Below, one piece after another: positions 37,777 to 46,596 of a DNA stretch of 64,000 nucleotides. A program made the translations under genes and the position numbers. Below the pieces are notes generated by a model. That model saw only the letters and a program-made list of their open reading frames with translations. It was not told the origin of the DNA and did no database searches. The stretch's first letter is position 1, and every line of letters begins with the position of its first letter. Source of the stretch: Micromonospora siamensis (GTDB taxonomy: Bacteria; Actinomycetota; Actinomycetes; Mycobacteriales; Micromonosporaceae); assembly GCF_900090305.1 (NCBI RefSeq), contig NZ_LT607751.1, positions 4,154,001 through 4,218,000 of the forward strand. The letters are read 5' to 3'.

Positions 37777-40700
37777 ATGAGCGGCAGGCACGGCACCGAG
37801 ACGTCCGTCGCGGAGGCCGAGTCCCTGCGCCGCCGCGTCGCGATGCTCCGTGCCGCGTGCGCCACGGCCCTCTCCGCCGACGAACTGATCGCCATCGCGA
37901 TCGCGCAGGCCCGGTCGGCGACCGGCGCGGACGGCGCGGTGCTCTTCCTGGCCGACGACGACGATCTGGTCATCGCGGCCGGCGAGGGCTACCCTCCCGA
38001 TCTCGCACCGCTCGGCGCCCGGTTCCCGATCGCCGGCGAGACGCCGGCCGGGTTGGCCGCCCGTAACCGACAGTCCGTGTGGGTCACCGACGAGGGGGTC
38101 CGGGACTCCTGCTTCCCGTCGGTCCGGCGGGAGCGCACCGGCTACTCGTCCCTGGTCGCGCTGCCGCTCGTCGCCCACGACCGGGTGCTGGGCGTCCTGG
38201 GGATCTCGTTCCGCGCGCCACGCGAGTGCAGCGGCGTGGAGCAGCTCTACCTGCTGGTGCTGGCGGACCAGGTGGCCGTCACGCTGGACCGGCTCCAGGG
38301 CCACGACGCCGGCCCGGCCGGCGTCATCGACAACCGGCTGGTCCACGACCCGGTTCGCCGGGAGACAGTGCGTGAGCTGCTGGCCGCCCTGGTCGACGCC
38401 GGTGACACCGTCGATCGGCTGACCGCCCTCGCGGCCGACCTGTGCGGGGCGCCCAGCGCCCAGGTCTCACTGATCGGGGCGGAGCAGACGGTGGCCGGGA
38501 CGGCAGGCGGCGCGCCGGAGGCGGGGACGGTCGGGCCGGCGGCCGACTCGTTGTGCACCGTCACCATGTCGCTGCGCGCGCCGCTGGTGGTCACCGACGC
38601 CACCGGTGACACCCGGGTCAGCACCTTGCCACCGGTGCGGTCGGGTGCCGTCGGGGCGTACCTCGGGGTGCCGCTCAGCGTCGACGGAACGCTGGTCGGC
38701 GCCCTGTGCGTGTACGACGACCAGCCGCACGACTGGCCCGCCCGTGGGCGGGAGATCCTGGAGGCGCTCGCCGCGTCCGTCGGCACCGAGCTGCGGCTGC
38801 GCCGTCTGGCCACCCGGGACGCCCAGACCATCCGGTTGGCCCGGGACCGCCAGGACCTGACCGACCGGCTGGCCGCCGCGGCAAGTGCGCAGCAGGTAGG
38901 CGCGGTACTGGCCGACGCCTGCGCCGCGCTGGACGGCGTGGTCGCCGCGGTGGTGGTGCGGCACGACACCGACGGCGGCGGCCAGCACCTCGGCGCCCGT
39001 GGCGTCGACCCGGACAGCCGGGCCGCGTTGCTCGACCTTGCCGTCCGGCTGGGACCCGGCACCACGGCCAACCGGGTCTGGGGCCTCACCGAGCTGGTGG
39101 ACCGCTTCGCACCGGACGCCGCCCGGCTGGTGTGCTCCGGCACCCGCCAGGTGGCCGTCGTACCGCTGCGCGGGCAGCTCGCCACGGCCTCGCTGGTGGC
39201 CGCGCTGGACGGCGCGGCGGACCTGACAGCCGCCTGGAGCCGCCTCACGGAGCTGGCCCCGCTCGCCACGGCGGTGCTCGACCGGGCGGTGGCGCACGAG
39301 CAGAACCACACCGCCCGGGCCCGCGCCGACCTGCTCACCTACGCCTCGGCCGAGCTGGCGTCCTCGTTGGACGTGGACGAGATCCTGCAACGGCTGGCCC
39401 GGCTCGTCGTGCCCTCTTTGGCCGACGGCTGCCTGGTGCACCTGCAGGATCAACGCGCTCTGCGGCTCGTCGCGGCGAGCCACGTCGACGCCCGGGCGGA
39501 GCTGACCATGCCGGCCGTGCTGGGCGCCCACCCCGAGCTGCTCCAGCTGGTCGGGGCCTGCCTGGCCGGTGGCCCACGCGCGGGCGCCCTCGCGCATCCG
39601 ACACTCGCGTTGGACCGGCTGCGGATCGTGCCGCTGCTCGCCCAGGGCCACCCCATCGGCGCGCTCACCCTGGTCGAGCCACCGGCCGGCGGCCGGCCCC
39701 GGCTGCTCGACGACGGGTTGCTGGACGAGCTGGCGGTCCGGGCCGCGGTGGCGGTGGACAACGCCCGGCTGTACGCCAAGCGCTCGGCCGACGTCCAGGC
39801 GTTGCAGTACCGGCTCCTCCCCTCGCGTCTGCCCGACGTGCCCGGCTTCGACCTCGCCGCCTGTTATGCGCCTGGGGAACGGTCCCTCGACGTCGGCGGC
39901 GACTTCTACGACGTCGTCCCGCTGGCCGAGGATCACCTGGTGCTGGTGGTCGGGGACGTCTGCGGCCGGGGGGCCGGCGCGGCAGCGATCACCGGCCATG
40001 CCCGGTCGGTGCTGCGCACCGTGGTGCAGGATGGCGCCTCACCGGCGCAGGCGCTCCACCGACTCAACAGCGCGCTCCGCATGACCTGGGACAACGGCGA
40101 GTTCTGCACGGCCGTGGTGGCGGAGATCCGCGCCGCCGGGGACGGCCGGCACAGCCGGCTGCGGGTCGCCTGCGGTGGGCACCCCAGACCGCTGCTGCGC
40201 CACGACGGCGTCGCGTCCGAGATCGGCCGGGGCGGTCCGATGCTGGGCATGCTGGCCGATCCGGTGTTTCCCGAGACGGAGCTGCTGCTCGACCCGGACG
40301 ACGTGGTGCTGCTGTTCACCGACGGCATCACCGAGGCCCGCCGCGGCGACGAGCTGTTCGGGGTGGACCGGCTGGCCGCTGTCCTGGCCAAGGCCCCAGG
40401 CCCGGCCGACCTGGTGCTCGACACCGTCCACCGTACGGTCGAGGGCTTCCACGACCACGAAGGCGACGACATCGCGATGCTCGCGGTACGACCCCGCGGC
40501 CGGGTGCTGGACCGCCTCGACATCGCCGACGCCGCGGACGACGCGCAGCGGCGGGCGGCGGACCGTTGGCTGGACGCGCTACCGACTGTCGGTCCGGGCC
40601 GGGATGCGTTGCGACAGCGACTGACCACGGCGTTGACCGACCTGACCGGTCCGGTACGCCTCACCGCGCTCACGGTCGGCGACAACCATCGGGTGGAGGT

Positions 40701-40821
40701 CACCCGCCAGCTGGCCCCGGCCGGCCCACCGTCCGCCCGGCGGCCGACCGGAAACGCGCCAGCGGCCGGTCCACTGCGTCCGGGTGCCCCCACCCTGACC
40801 TGGGTCGAGGCTCCCCGCTGA
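37777..40821 (+). CDS. Multi-GAF SpoIIE-family PP2C phosphatase
   Basis: A 1014-residue signalling phosphatase. Up to four GAF-like sensor domains fill residues 1-690 (for example ATGADGAVLFLADD, LVALPLVAHDRVLGVLG, GAYLGVPLSVDGTLVGALCV, SLADGCLVHLQD). The SpoIIE-type PP2C domain follows at about 700-905, with metal-binding Asp residues in DVGGDFYDVV, VVGDVCGRG, FTDGITEAR and GDDIAML. The C-terminal 110 residues are an extra, less conserved part. Such proteins dephosphorylate anti-anti-sigma factors. It is divergent from the phytochrome kinase, and the shared 160-base spacer suggests co-regulation. Confidence 0.92.
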   Translation: MSGRHGTETSVAEAESLRRRVAMLRAACATALSADELIAIAIAQARSATGADGAVLFLADDDDLVIAAGEGYPPDLAPLGARFPIAGETPAGLAARNRQSVWVTDEGVRDSCFPSVRRERTGYSSLVALPLVAHDRVLGVLGISFRAPRECSGVEQLYLLVLADQVAVTLDRLQGHDAGPAGVIDNRLVHDPVRRETVRELLAALVDAGDTVDRLTALAADLCGAPSAQVSLIGAEQTVAGTAGGAPEAGTVGPAADSLCTVTMSLRAPLVVTDATGDTRVSTLPPVRSGAVGAYLGVPLSVDGTLVGALCVYDDQPHDWPARGREILEALAASVGTELRLRRLATRDAQTIRLARDRQDLTDRLAAAASAQQVGAVLADACAALDGVVAAVVVRHDTDGGGQHLGARGVDPDSRAALLDLAVRLGPGTTANRVWGLTELVDRFAPDAARLVCSGTRQVAVVPLRGQLATASLVAALDGAADLTAAWSRLTELAPLATAVLDRAVAHEQNHTARARADLLTYASAELASSLDVDEILQRLARLVVPSLADGCLVHLQDQRALRLVAASHVDARAELTMPAVLGAHPELLQLVGACLAGGPRAGALAHPTLALDRLRIVPLLAQGHPIGALTLVEPPAGGRPRLLDDGLLDELAVRAAVAVDNARLYAKRSADVQALQYRLLPSRLPDVPGFDLAACYAPGERSLDVGGDFYDVVPLAEDHLVLVVGDVCGRGAGAAAITGHARSVLRTVVQDGASPAQALHRLNSALRMTWDNGEFCTAVVAEIRAAGDGRHSRLRVACGGHPRPLLRHDGVASEIGRGGPMLGMLADPVFPETELLLDPDDVVLLFTDGITEARRGDELFGVDRLAAVLAKAPGPADLVLDTVHRTVEGFHDHEGDDIAMLAVRPRGRVLDRLDIADAADDAQRRAADRWLDALPTVGPGRDALRQRLTTALTDLTGPVRLTALTVGDNHRVEVTRQLAPAGPPSARRPTGNAPAAGPLRPGAPTLTWVEAPR

Positions 40822-40833
40822 GCGGGCCGTGGC

Positions 40834-41244
40834 TCAGCCGTCGCCGGACAGGGTGCGGCTGCGTCCCCGGAACTCGGCGACCACCTCGTCATCGCGGCGG
40901 ACCGTGACGTCGTAGATGCCGCTGCGGCCGTAGCGGGTGCGCTCGGTGGCGGTGGCCTCCAGCAGGTCGCCCTCGCGGACCGGGCGCAGGAAGCTGATCT
41001 CGCCGCCGGCCGCGACGGTGACCGGGCCGTGGCTGTTGCAGGCCAGCGCGAACGCGGTGTCGGCGAGCAGGAAGACGAAGCCACCGTGGCCGATGGCGTG
41101 CCCGTTGAGCATCGCGGCGGTGACCCGCATCCGGGCCACCGCGGCCCCGTCACCGGCCGAGACCAACTCGATGCCGAGGCCCTTGGAGGCCACGTCGGCG
41201 TCGAACATCGCGTGTGCGGCGCTCCGGCCGTCGCCGGCGGTCAC
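40834..41244 (-). CDS. paaI: PaaI-type hotdog thioesterase
   Basis: A 136-residue hotdog-fold acyl-CoA thioesterase of the hydroxyphenylacetyl-CoA (PaaI) group. The active-site region LNGHAIGHGGFVFLLADTAF, with its Asp, and the strand GPVTVAAGGEISFLRPV are family-typical. The GTG at 41242-41244 begins one base after the phenylacetate-CoA ligase stop, so the two genes form an operon. Together they likely activate phenylacetate and release stalled or toxic CoA esters. No other paa catabolic gene is visible nearby. Confidence 0.9.
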   Translation of the reverse strand: MTAGDGRSAAHAMFDADVASKGLGIELVSAGDGAAVARMRVTAAMLNGHAIGHGGFVFLLADTAFALACNSHGPVTVAAGGEISFLRPVREGDLLEATATERTRYGRSGIYDVTVRRDDEVVAEFRGRSRTLSGDG

Positions 41245-41245
41245 C

Positions 41246-42553
41246 TCAGCGCTCCCGGCGCTGGTCGACGATGCGGCGCATCTTGCCCATCGAGCGTTCC
41301 ACGCCGTCCGGGGCGATCACCTCGACGGCGACACTGACCCCGATGGTGTTCTTGACCTGCTCCACCAGGGCCCGGCCGGCCCGCTCGGCCACCTCGGGCG
41401 CCACGCCGGGACGGCGCTCCACCTTCACGGTGAGGCCGTCCAGCCGGCCCTGCCGGTCCAGCACGCACTGGAAGTGCGGCGACAGCGCGGGGGTACGCAG
41501 GATCAGCTCCTCGATCTGGGTGGGGAAGACGTTCACCCCGCGGACGATCATCATGTCGTCGGTCCGGCCGGTGATCTTCTCGATCCGCCGCATCGGGCGG
41601 GCCGTGCCGGGCAGCAGCCGGGTCAGGTCGCGGGTGCGGTAGCGCACCACCGGCATCGCCTCCTTGGTCAGCGAGGTGAGCACCAGCTCCCCCCGCTCCC
41701 CGTCGGGCAGCACCTCCCCGGTGACCGGGTCGATGATCTCCGGATAGAAGTGGTCCTCCCACACGTGCAGGCCGTCCTTGGTCTCCACGCACTCGACCGC
41801 CACCCCGGGACCCATCACCTCGGACAGGCCGTAGATGTCCACCGCGTGCATGTCCAGGCGCTGCTCCATCTCCCGGCGCATGTCCTCGGTCCACGGCTCG
41901 GCGCCGAAGATGCCGACCTTCAGCGAGGTGGCGCGCGGGTCGACGCCCTGGCGTTCCATCTCGTCCACGATGGCCAGCATGTAGCTGGGGGTGACCATGA
42001 TGACCTCGGGTTCGAAGTCGCGGATCAGCAGCACCTGCCGCTCGGTCATCCCGCCGGAGACCGGGATGACGGTGCAGCCCAGCTCCTCGGCGCCGTAGTG
42101 GGCGCCCAGCCCGCCGGTGAACAGCCCGTAGCCGTACGCGACGTGCACCCGGTCGCCGGGGCGGCCGCCGGAGGCGCGGATGGAGCGGGCCATCAGCCGC
42201 GCCCAGGTCGTCAGGTCCTGCTTCGTGTAGCCGACCACGGTGGGACGGCCGGTGGTGCCGGAGGAGGCGTGCAGCCGGGCGACCCGCTCCCGAGGGACGG
42301 CGAACATGCCGAACGGGTAGTTCTCCCGCAGCTCGGCCTTGCCGGTGAACGGGAAGCGGGCCAGGTCGGCCAGGTCGCGGCAGTCGTCGGGACGCACCCC
42401 GGCCGCCTCGAACGCCCGCCGGTAGTGCGGCACGTTGTCGTACGCGTGCCGCAGCGACCACCGCAGTCGCTGGAGTTGCAGCGCCCGCAGCTCGTCGACG
42501 CCGGCCCGCTCCACGGGCTCAAGCTCCTCCGGACGAGGGGTGCGGTCCTGCAC
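41246..42553 (-). CDS. paaK: Phenylacetate-CoA ligase
   Basis: A 435-residue AMP-forming ligase that makes phenylacetyl-CoA. Diagnostic segments are FPFTGKAELRENYPFGMFAV, the P-loop-like ASSGTTGRPTVVGYT, GAEPWTEDMRREME and the C-terminal IEKITGRTDDMMIVRGVNVFP. The GTG at 42551-42553 is preceded by AGGAGG and gives the usual family length. The paaI-type gene follows with a one-base gap. Phenylacetyl-CoA could feed the degradation pathway elsewhere or supply aryl units. A link to the PKS cluster 20 kb away is not supported by the sequence. Confidence 0.94.
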   Translation of the reverse strand: MQDRTPRPEELEPVERAGVDELRALQLQRLRWSLRHAYDNVPHYRRAFEAAGVRPDDCRDLADLARFPFTGKAELRENYPFGMFAVPRERVARLHASSGTTGRPTVVGYTKQDLTTWARLMARSIRASGGRPGDRVHVAYGYGLFTGGLGAHYGAEELGCTVIPVSGGMTERQVLLIRDFEPEVIMVTPSYMLAIVDEMERQGVDPRATSLKVGIFGAEPWTEDMRREMEQRLDMHAVDIYGLSEVMGPGVAVECVETKDGLHVWEDHFYPEIIDPVTGEVLPDGERGELVLTSLTKEAMPVVRYRTRDLTRLLPGTARPMRRIEKITGRTDDMMIVRGVNVFPTQIEELILRTPALSPHFQCVLDRQGRLDGLTVKVERRPGVAPEVAERAGRALVEQVKNTIGVSVAVEVIAPDGVERSMGKMRRIVDQRRER

Positions 42554-42728
42554 GGTGGCCTCCTCAAGGTGGCACGGCCGGCGCCGCGGCACGCCGGCGG
42601 ATGCCGCTCACCGTACGCCCGTACGGCAGGTCCTGCCAGGTCAGCGCGGAGACATGCCCCGGGGTCGATGGCGACGTAGCGAAGCGGCAGAATGGCGCAC
42701 AGTGGCCACGAGAGCGGGAGGCACGAGG

Positions 42729-43802
42729 ATGACGCGTACCGACAGCCCGGGGGCGCAGGCCGTCGGCACGGCGACGGGCCCGGTGGAGGCGCCTCGGGCG
42801 ACCCGGCGCGAGGACCTCCTGACGGTCCTGCTCGGGACCCTCCTGGTCGGCGGCGCCCTCGCCGACGGGTGGGCGCACATCAACATCGTCGAGACCCTCG
42901 AGGGGTTCTTCACCCCGTGGCACGGCCTGCTCTACGCCGGCTTCACCGCGACCGCCGCCTGGACGTTCTGGCTCGCGTACGGGCGGCGCGACACCGCGCC
43001 GCGCTGGTGGCGGGACGGCTGGCCACGCGGCTACCGGCTGGGGGCGCTGGGCGTCGTCCTCTTCGGCGTGGGCGGCCTGGCGGACATGGTGTGGCACGAG
43101 ACCCTCGGCGTCGAGGTCGGACTGGACGCTGCCTTCAGCCCCAGCCACATGCTGCTCGACACCGGAGCGGTGCTGCTGCTCACCAGCCCGCTGCGCTCCT
43201 GGTGGGCGGGGGGTGAGGGTGGCGCGCGGGCGGCCACGGGGGTGGCGTCGCTGGCGCTCGGGGCGATGGCGTCGACGATCCTGCTCACCCACTCGCACGC
43301 GTTCCGCACGAGCACGCCGACCCGGCCGCTCGGGCCGGAGGTCTATCCGCCGCTGACGATCCTCGGCGTCGACGCGTACCTCGTCACCACGGTGGCCCTC
43401 GGCGTGCCGTTCCTGTTGGCTTTCCGGCGGCGCGCGACGATCGGCACGGCGGCCGCGGTGGTCGCCGGCCCGGCCCTGTTCTGCCTGGTGATGTTCGAGT
43501 TCCCGCGCCTGCAGGTCTGGGCGGCGGCGGGGGCCGTGCTGGGCGCCGTGCTGGCCGACCTGGTGCTCGCGCGGCTGGACGCGGTGCGCGGCCCGGACGC
43601 GTCGCTGCGGTTGCCGCTGGCCGGCGCGGCCTTCGCCGCCCTGGTGTGGGGCGGCCACCTGCTCGGCTTGGCGCTCGCCGACGGCGTCCGCTGGACGCCG
43701 GAACTGTGGACCGGGATCATCACGCTGACCGCGATCGAGGGCGCGCTCCTCGGCGGCCTGGCGGCCCGTCCCGCCGCGCCGGGCCGGGGTCCCGCCGTCT
43801 GA
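42729..43802 (+). CDS. Polytopic membrane protein of unknown function
   Basis: A 357-residue protein with about nine hydrophobic helices, among them LLTVLLGTLLVGGALADGWAH, YRLGALGVVLFGVGGLADMV and VVAGPALFCLVMFEF. Conserved-looking polar residues inside the helices (DGWAHINIVETLE, WHETLG, SPSHMLLDTGAV) hint at a His/Glu cluster in the membrane that could bind metal or heme. I do not recognise the family with confidence. The ATG at 42729 has GGGAGG upstream. It is divergent from paaK, sharing a spacer of 175 bases. Confidence 0.8.
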   Translation: MTRTDSPGAQAVGTATGPVEAPRATRREDLLTVLLGTLLVGGALADGWAHINIVETLEGFFTPWHGLLYAGFTATAAWTFWLAYGRRDTAPRWWRDGWPRGYRLGALGVVLFGVGGLADMVWHETLGVEVGLDAAFSPSHMLLDTGAVLLLTSPLRSWWAGGEGGARAATGVASLALGAMASTILLTHSHAFRTSTPTRPLGPEVYPPLTILGVDAYLVTTVALGVPFLLAFRRRATIGTAAAVVAGPALFCLVMFEFPRLQVWAAAGAVLGAVLADLVLARLDAVRGPDASLRLPLAGAAFAALVWGGHLLGLALADGVRWTPELWTGIITLTAIEGALLGGLAARPAAPGRGPAV

Positions 43803-43803
43803 C

Positions 43804-43856
43804 GCGCCGGCCGCCGCCCGGCGGCCGGCGCGGCGGCGCGGCGGCGCGGCGGCGCG
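43804..43856. terminator. GC-only hairpin followed by 8-bp repeats
   Basis: A perfect 12-bp stem (GCGCCGGCCGCC with its complement, four-base loop) at 43804-43831 begins just after the membrane protein stop. Three tandem copies of GGCGGCGC follow. It lies between convergent genes and probably terminates both; there is no U-tract. Confidence 0.65.
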
Positions 43857-43895
43857 CGCAACGGTGGGCAGGCCGGAGAGCCGCAGGTGGCGGGT

Positions 43896-44345
43896 TCAGC
43901 CGGCGGCGGGGAGCCGGTGCAGGGCGGTCACCAGCGGGGCCAGCTCGGGGGTCCGCTCCCCCTCGGCGAGGGCGTCGGTGAGCACCCGGTCGTGGGTGGG
44001 CCGGGCCCGGGCCAGCAGCTCGGAGCCGGCCGGGGTGAGCTCGGTGTAGATGCCGCGCCGGTCGTCGGCGCAGAGGATCCGGGTGAGCAGGCCACGTTCC
44101 TCCAGGCGGGTGACCAGCCGGGTGGTGGCGCTGCCGGAGAGCGCGGCGGCCCGGGCCAGCTGGCGCATCCGCATGTGCCAGCCGTCCTGCCGGGAGAGCG
44201 CGTCGAGCACGGTGTACTCCACCACCGAGAGGTCGTGCTCCTGCTGGAGCGCGCGTTCCAGTGCGGTCTCGATCAGGCCGTGCAGGGCGGCGAGCGTACG
44301 CCAGCCCTGGGCACGGACCTGTACCGCGTCGTCGCCGATGCCCAT
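43896..44345 (-). CDS. MarR-family transcriptional regulator
   Basis: A 149-residue winged-helix repressor. The DNA-binding core is MRQLARAAALSGSATTRLVTRLE, with the wing at DDRRGIYTELTPAGSELLARA. The ATG at 44343-44345 is preceded by GGAGGGGG. An upstream reading with a Gly-rich extension has no support. The divergent MFS gene and the palindrome in the spacer make this a repressor of that efflux gene, relieved by a small aromatic ligand, as is typical of the family. Confidence 0.92.
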   Translation of the reverse strand: MGIGDDAVQVRAQGWRTLAALHGLIETALERALQQEHDLSVVEYTVLDALSRQDGWHMRMRQLARAAALSGSATTRLVTRLEERGLLTRILCADDRRGIYTELTPAGSELLARARPTHDRVLTDALAEGERTPELAPLVTALHRLPAAG

Positions 44346-44405
44346 GCCGCCCCCTCCGCCGTGATCCGGCTCCCATGCTAGCACGCTTGCGCAGGTAGCA
44401 GGCGC

Positions 44406-44441
44406 GTGCAACTATTTCGTTGTCGACGCGGTTAGTTGCAC
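44406..44441. promoter_or_regulatory. Candidate MarR operator palindrome
   Basis: GTGCAACTA at 44406-44414 and its exact complement TAGTTGCAC at 44433-44441 form an inverted repeat with an 18-base spacer in the marR/MFS divergent region. The surroundings are unusually AT-rich (AACTATTTCGTTG). This is where a MarR dimer would be expected to block both promoters. Confidence 0.7.
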
Positions 44442-44491
44442 ACGCGTCATGTCTTCGTAAGCACAAAATCCGACACACGGATGGGAACCTC

Positions 44492-45715
44492 ATGTCTCAG
44501 CGCGCCTCCGCCCTGCCGGGCGGGCTGATCGCCCTCGCCGTCGGGGCGTTCGGCATCGGCCTCACCGAGTTCGTGATCATGGGCCTGCTCCCCCAGGTCG
44601 CCGCCGACTTCGCCGTCACCGAGGCGGTCGCCGGCCGGCTGATCTCCGGCTACGCGCTCAGCGTCGCCGTCGGCGGGGTCGCCCTCACCGCCGCGGTCAC
44701 CCGGCTGCGCCGCAAGCCGGTCCTGCTCGGCCTGATGGTGCTCTTCATCGCCGGCAACCTGACCTCCGCGCTGGCCGGCGACTACGCCACCATGATGACC
44801 GGCCGGATCGTCGCCGCGCTCTGCCACGGCGCGTTCTTCGGCATCGGCGCGGTGGTCGCCGCCGGCCTGGTCCCGCCGGCCCGCCGGGCGGGCGCCATCG
44901 CCATGATGTTCGCCGGCCTGACCATCGCCAACGTGCTCGGGGTGCCGTTCGGCACCCTGCTCGGCCAGCACCTGGGCTGGCGCTCCACCTTCTGGGCGAT
45001 CACCGGGATCGGCGTGCTGGCACTGGTCGGGCTCGCCCTGCTGGTCCCCGGCCGCGGCCCGGCCACCGACGCCGCCGCCAGCGGTGGGCTCCGCGGCGAG
45101 CTGCGCGCCTTCACCCGACCGCAGGTCTGGTTCTCGCTGGTCGTCACCGTCCTCGGCTTCGGTGGCATGTTCGGCGCCTTCACCTACATCGCGTACACCC
45201 TGACCGAGGTCAGCGGCTTCGCCACCGCGACCGTGCCGTGGCTGCTGGTGCTCTTCGGCGTCGGGCTCTTCGCCGGCAACCTGGCCGGCGGCCGGGCCGC
45301 CGACGCGAACCTGTCGCGCACCCTGGTCACCGTGCTGGCGGTGCTGACCCTCGTGCTGACCGGCTTCGCGCTCACCGCCGCCAGCCCGGCGCTGACCATC
45401 GCGTCGCTGCTGCTGATGGGGGCCTTCGGCTTCGCCACCGTGCCCCCGCTGCAGATGCGGATCATGAAGTACGCCCACCAGGCGCCCACTCTCGCCTCCG
45501 GCGCCAACATCGCCGCCTTCAACCTCGGCAACGCCCTCGGCGCCTGGATCGGCGGCATCACCATCAGCGCCGGCCTCGGCTACACCTCCCCGATCTGGGC
45601 CGGCGCCGCCCTCACCCTGCTCGGCCTCGGCGTGCTCCTGGTCGCCGAGCGCAGCGCCGCCCGTACGCCGGCCGCCGCGCCGCCCGCCGCCGAGCTGGTC
45701 CACACGGCGGTCTGA
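44492..45715 (+). CDS. MFS efflux transporter (DHA1-like)
   Basis: A 407-residue transporter with twelve predicted helices, close to the arabinose-efflux/chloramphenicol-resistance type of drug:H+ antiporters. GAFGIGLTEFVIMGLLPQVAAD begins helix 1 and is a strong subfamily sign, and RLRRKPVLLGLMVLF matches the loop 2-3 motif. The ATG at 44492 is the first good start after the operator. It is divergent from marR and likely induced by the compound it exports. The substrate is unknown. Confidence 0.92.
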   Translation: MSQRASALPGGLIALAVGAFGIGLTEFVIMGLLPQVAADFAVTEAVAGRLISGYALSVAVGGVALTAAVTRLRRKPVLLGLMVLFIAGNLTSALAGDYATMMTGRIVAALCHGAFFGIGAVVAAGLVPPARRAGAIAMMFAGLTIANVLGVPFGTLLGQHLGWRSTFWAITGIGVLALVGLALLVPGRGPATDAAASGGLRGELRAFTRPQVWFSLVVTVLGFGGMFGAFTYIAYTLTEVSGFATATVPWLLVLFGVGLFAGNLAGGRAADANLSRTLVTVLAVLTLVLTGFALTAASPALTIASLLLMGAFGFATVPPLQMRIMKYAHQAPTLASGANIAAFNLGNALGAWIGGITISAGLGYTSPIWAGAALTLLGLGVLLVAERSAARTPAAAPPAAELVHTAV

Positions 45716-45750
45716 GCCGGCCGCCGGCGCGGCGCTATGCTCGCCGCACC

Positions 45751-46227
45751 GTGACCACTCCACCGCCCGAGCACCGCGTCGACCCCGACGTCGACCTGCA
45801 CGTACCCGCCGACCGGGGGGAGCTGACCGCCCACCCGGCGGCGGTGCTCGGCGCGATCTCCGCTGGCGGGGTGCTCGGCGCGCTGGCCCGCGCCGGCCTC
45901 CAGGCCGCCGTCCCGCACGCCGCCACCGGCTTCCCGTGGGCCACCTTCGGCATCAACGTCACCGGCTGCCTGCTGATCGGGGCGCTGATGGCGGTGGTCA
46001 CCGGCCGCCCGACCGGCCCGCTGGTCCGGCCGTTCCTCGGCGTCGGGGTGCTCGGGGGTTTCACCACCTTCTCCACGTACGCGGTCGACGCGCAGCGGCT
46101 GCTGGCGGCCGGCGCGGCCGGGACCGCGCTGGCGTACCTGGCGGCCACCCTGGTCGGGGCGCTGCTCGCCGTCGGCGCCGGGGACGCCGTCGCCGGCCGG
46201 TTACTGGCCCGGGGAGCGCGCCGGTGA
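45751..46227 (+). CDS. crcB: Fluoride channel subunit CrcB/Fluc, first copy
   Basis: A 158-residue four-helix membrane protein that lets fluoride leave the cell. The family signature GVLGGFTTFSTYAVD is intact, and FGINVTGCLLIGALMAVV carries the conserved Asn. About 35 extra hydrophilic residues precede the first helix. The GTG at 45751 is 35 bases after the MFS stop. It overlaps the second crcB gene by four bases. In many Gram-positive bacteria two such proteins form a heterodimer. Confidence 0.93.
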   Translation: MTTPPPEHRVDPDVDLHVPADRGELTAHPAAVLGAISAGGVLGALARAGLQAAVPHAATGFPWATFGINVTGCLLIGALMAVVTGRPTGPLVRPFLGVGVLGGFTTFSTYAVDAQRLLAAGAAGTALAYLAATLVGALLAVGAGDAVAGRLLARGARR

Positions 46228-46586
46228 GCGTCCTGCTGATCGCGCTGGGCGCGGCCCTCGGCGCCCCGCTGCGCTACCTGACCGACCGCGCCGTGCAGGC
46301 CCGGCACGACTCGCCGCTGCCGTGGGGGACGCTGACGGTCAACATCACCGGGTCGCTGCTGCTCGGCGCGGTGGCCGCCGTCCCGGCCGACCCGGCGCTG
46401 ACCGCGCTGGTCGGCACCGGCTTCTGCGGGGCGCTGACCACCTGGTCCACGCTGAGCTACGAGACGCTGCGGCTGAGCCGCGACGGGCACCGCGGGCACG
46501 CCCTGGCGTACGCGCTGGGCAGCATGCTCGCCGGGCTCGGCGCGGCGTGGACCGGCTACGCCCTGACCCACGCCGTCACCGGCTGA
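46224..46586 (+). CDS. crcB: Fluoride channel subunit CrcB/Fluc, second copy
   Basis: A 120-residue CrcB protein with the signature GTGFCGALTTWSTLSYE (Phe replaced at some positions by Cys/Trp) and WGTLTVNITGSLLLGAV. The GTG at 46224 overlaps the first copy's TGA, ensuring matched expression. Differences in the Phe-box residues between the two copies are consistent with a heterodimer in which each subunit lines one pore. No fluoride riboswitch was recognised upstream. Confidence 0.93.
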   Translation: MSVLLIALGAALGAPLRYLTDRAVQARHDSPLPWGTLTVNITGSLLLGAVAAVPADPALTALVGTGFCGALTTWSTLSYETLRLSRDGHRGHALAYALGSMLAGLGAAWTGYALTHAVTG

Positions 46587-46596
46587 CCGGCCGCCG

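Noticed and set aside
41246..42553. Phenylacetate-CoA ligase as part of the PKS starter pathway
   Set aside because: It lies 20 kb from the cluster, paired with a paaI-type thioesterase, and is a common catabolic gene.
43831..43856. Short tandem repeats as a CRISPR or phase-variation tract
   Set aside because: Units are 8 bp without spacers and lie in non-coding DNA after a terminator.
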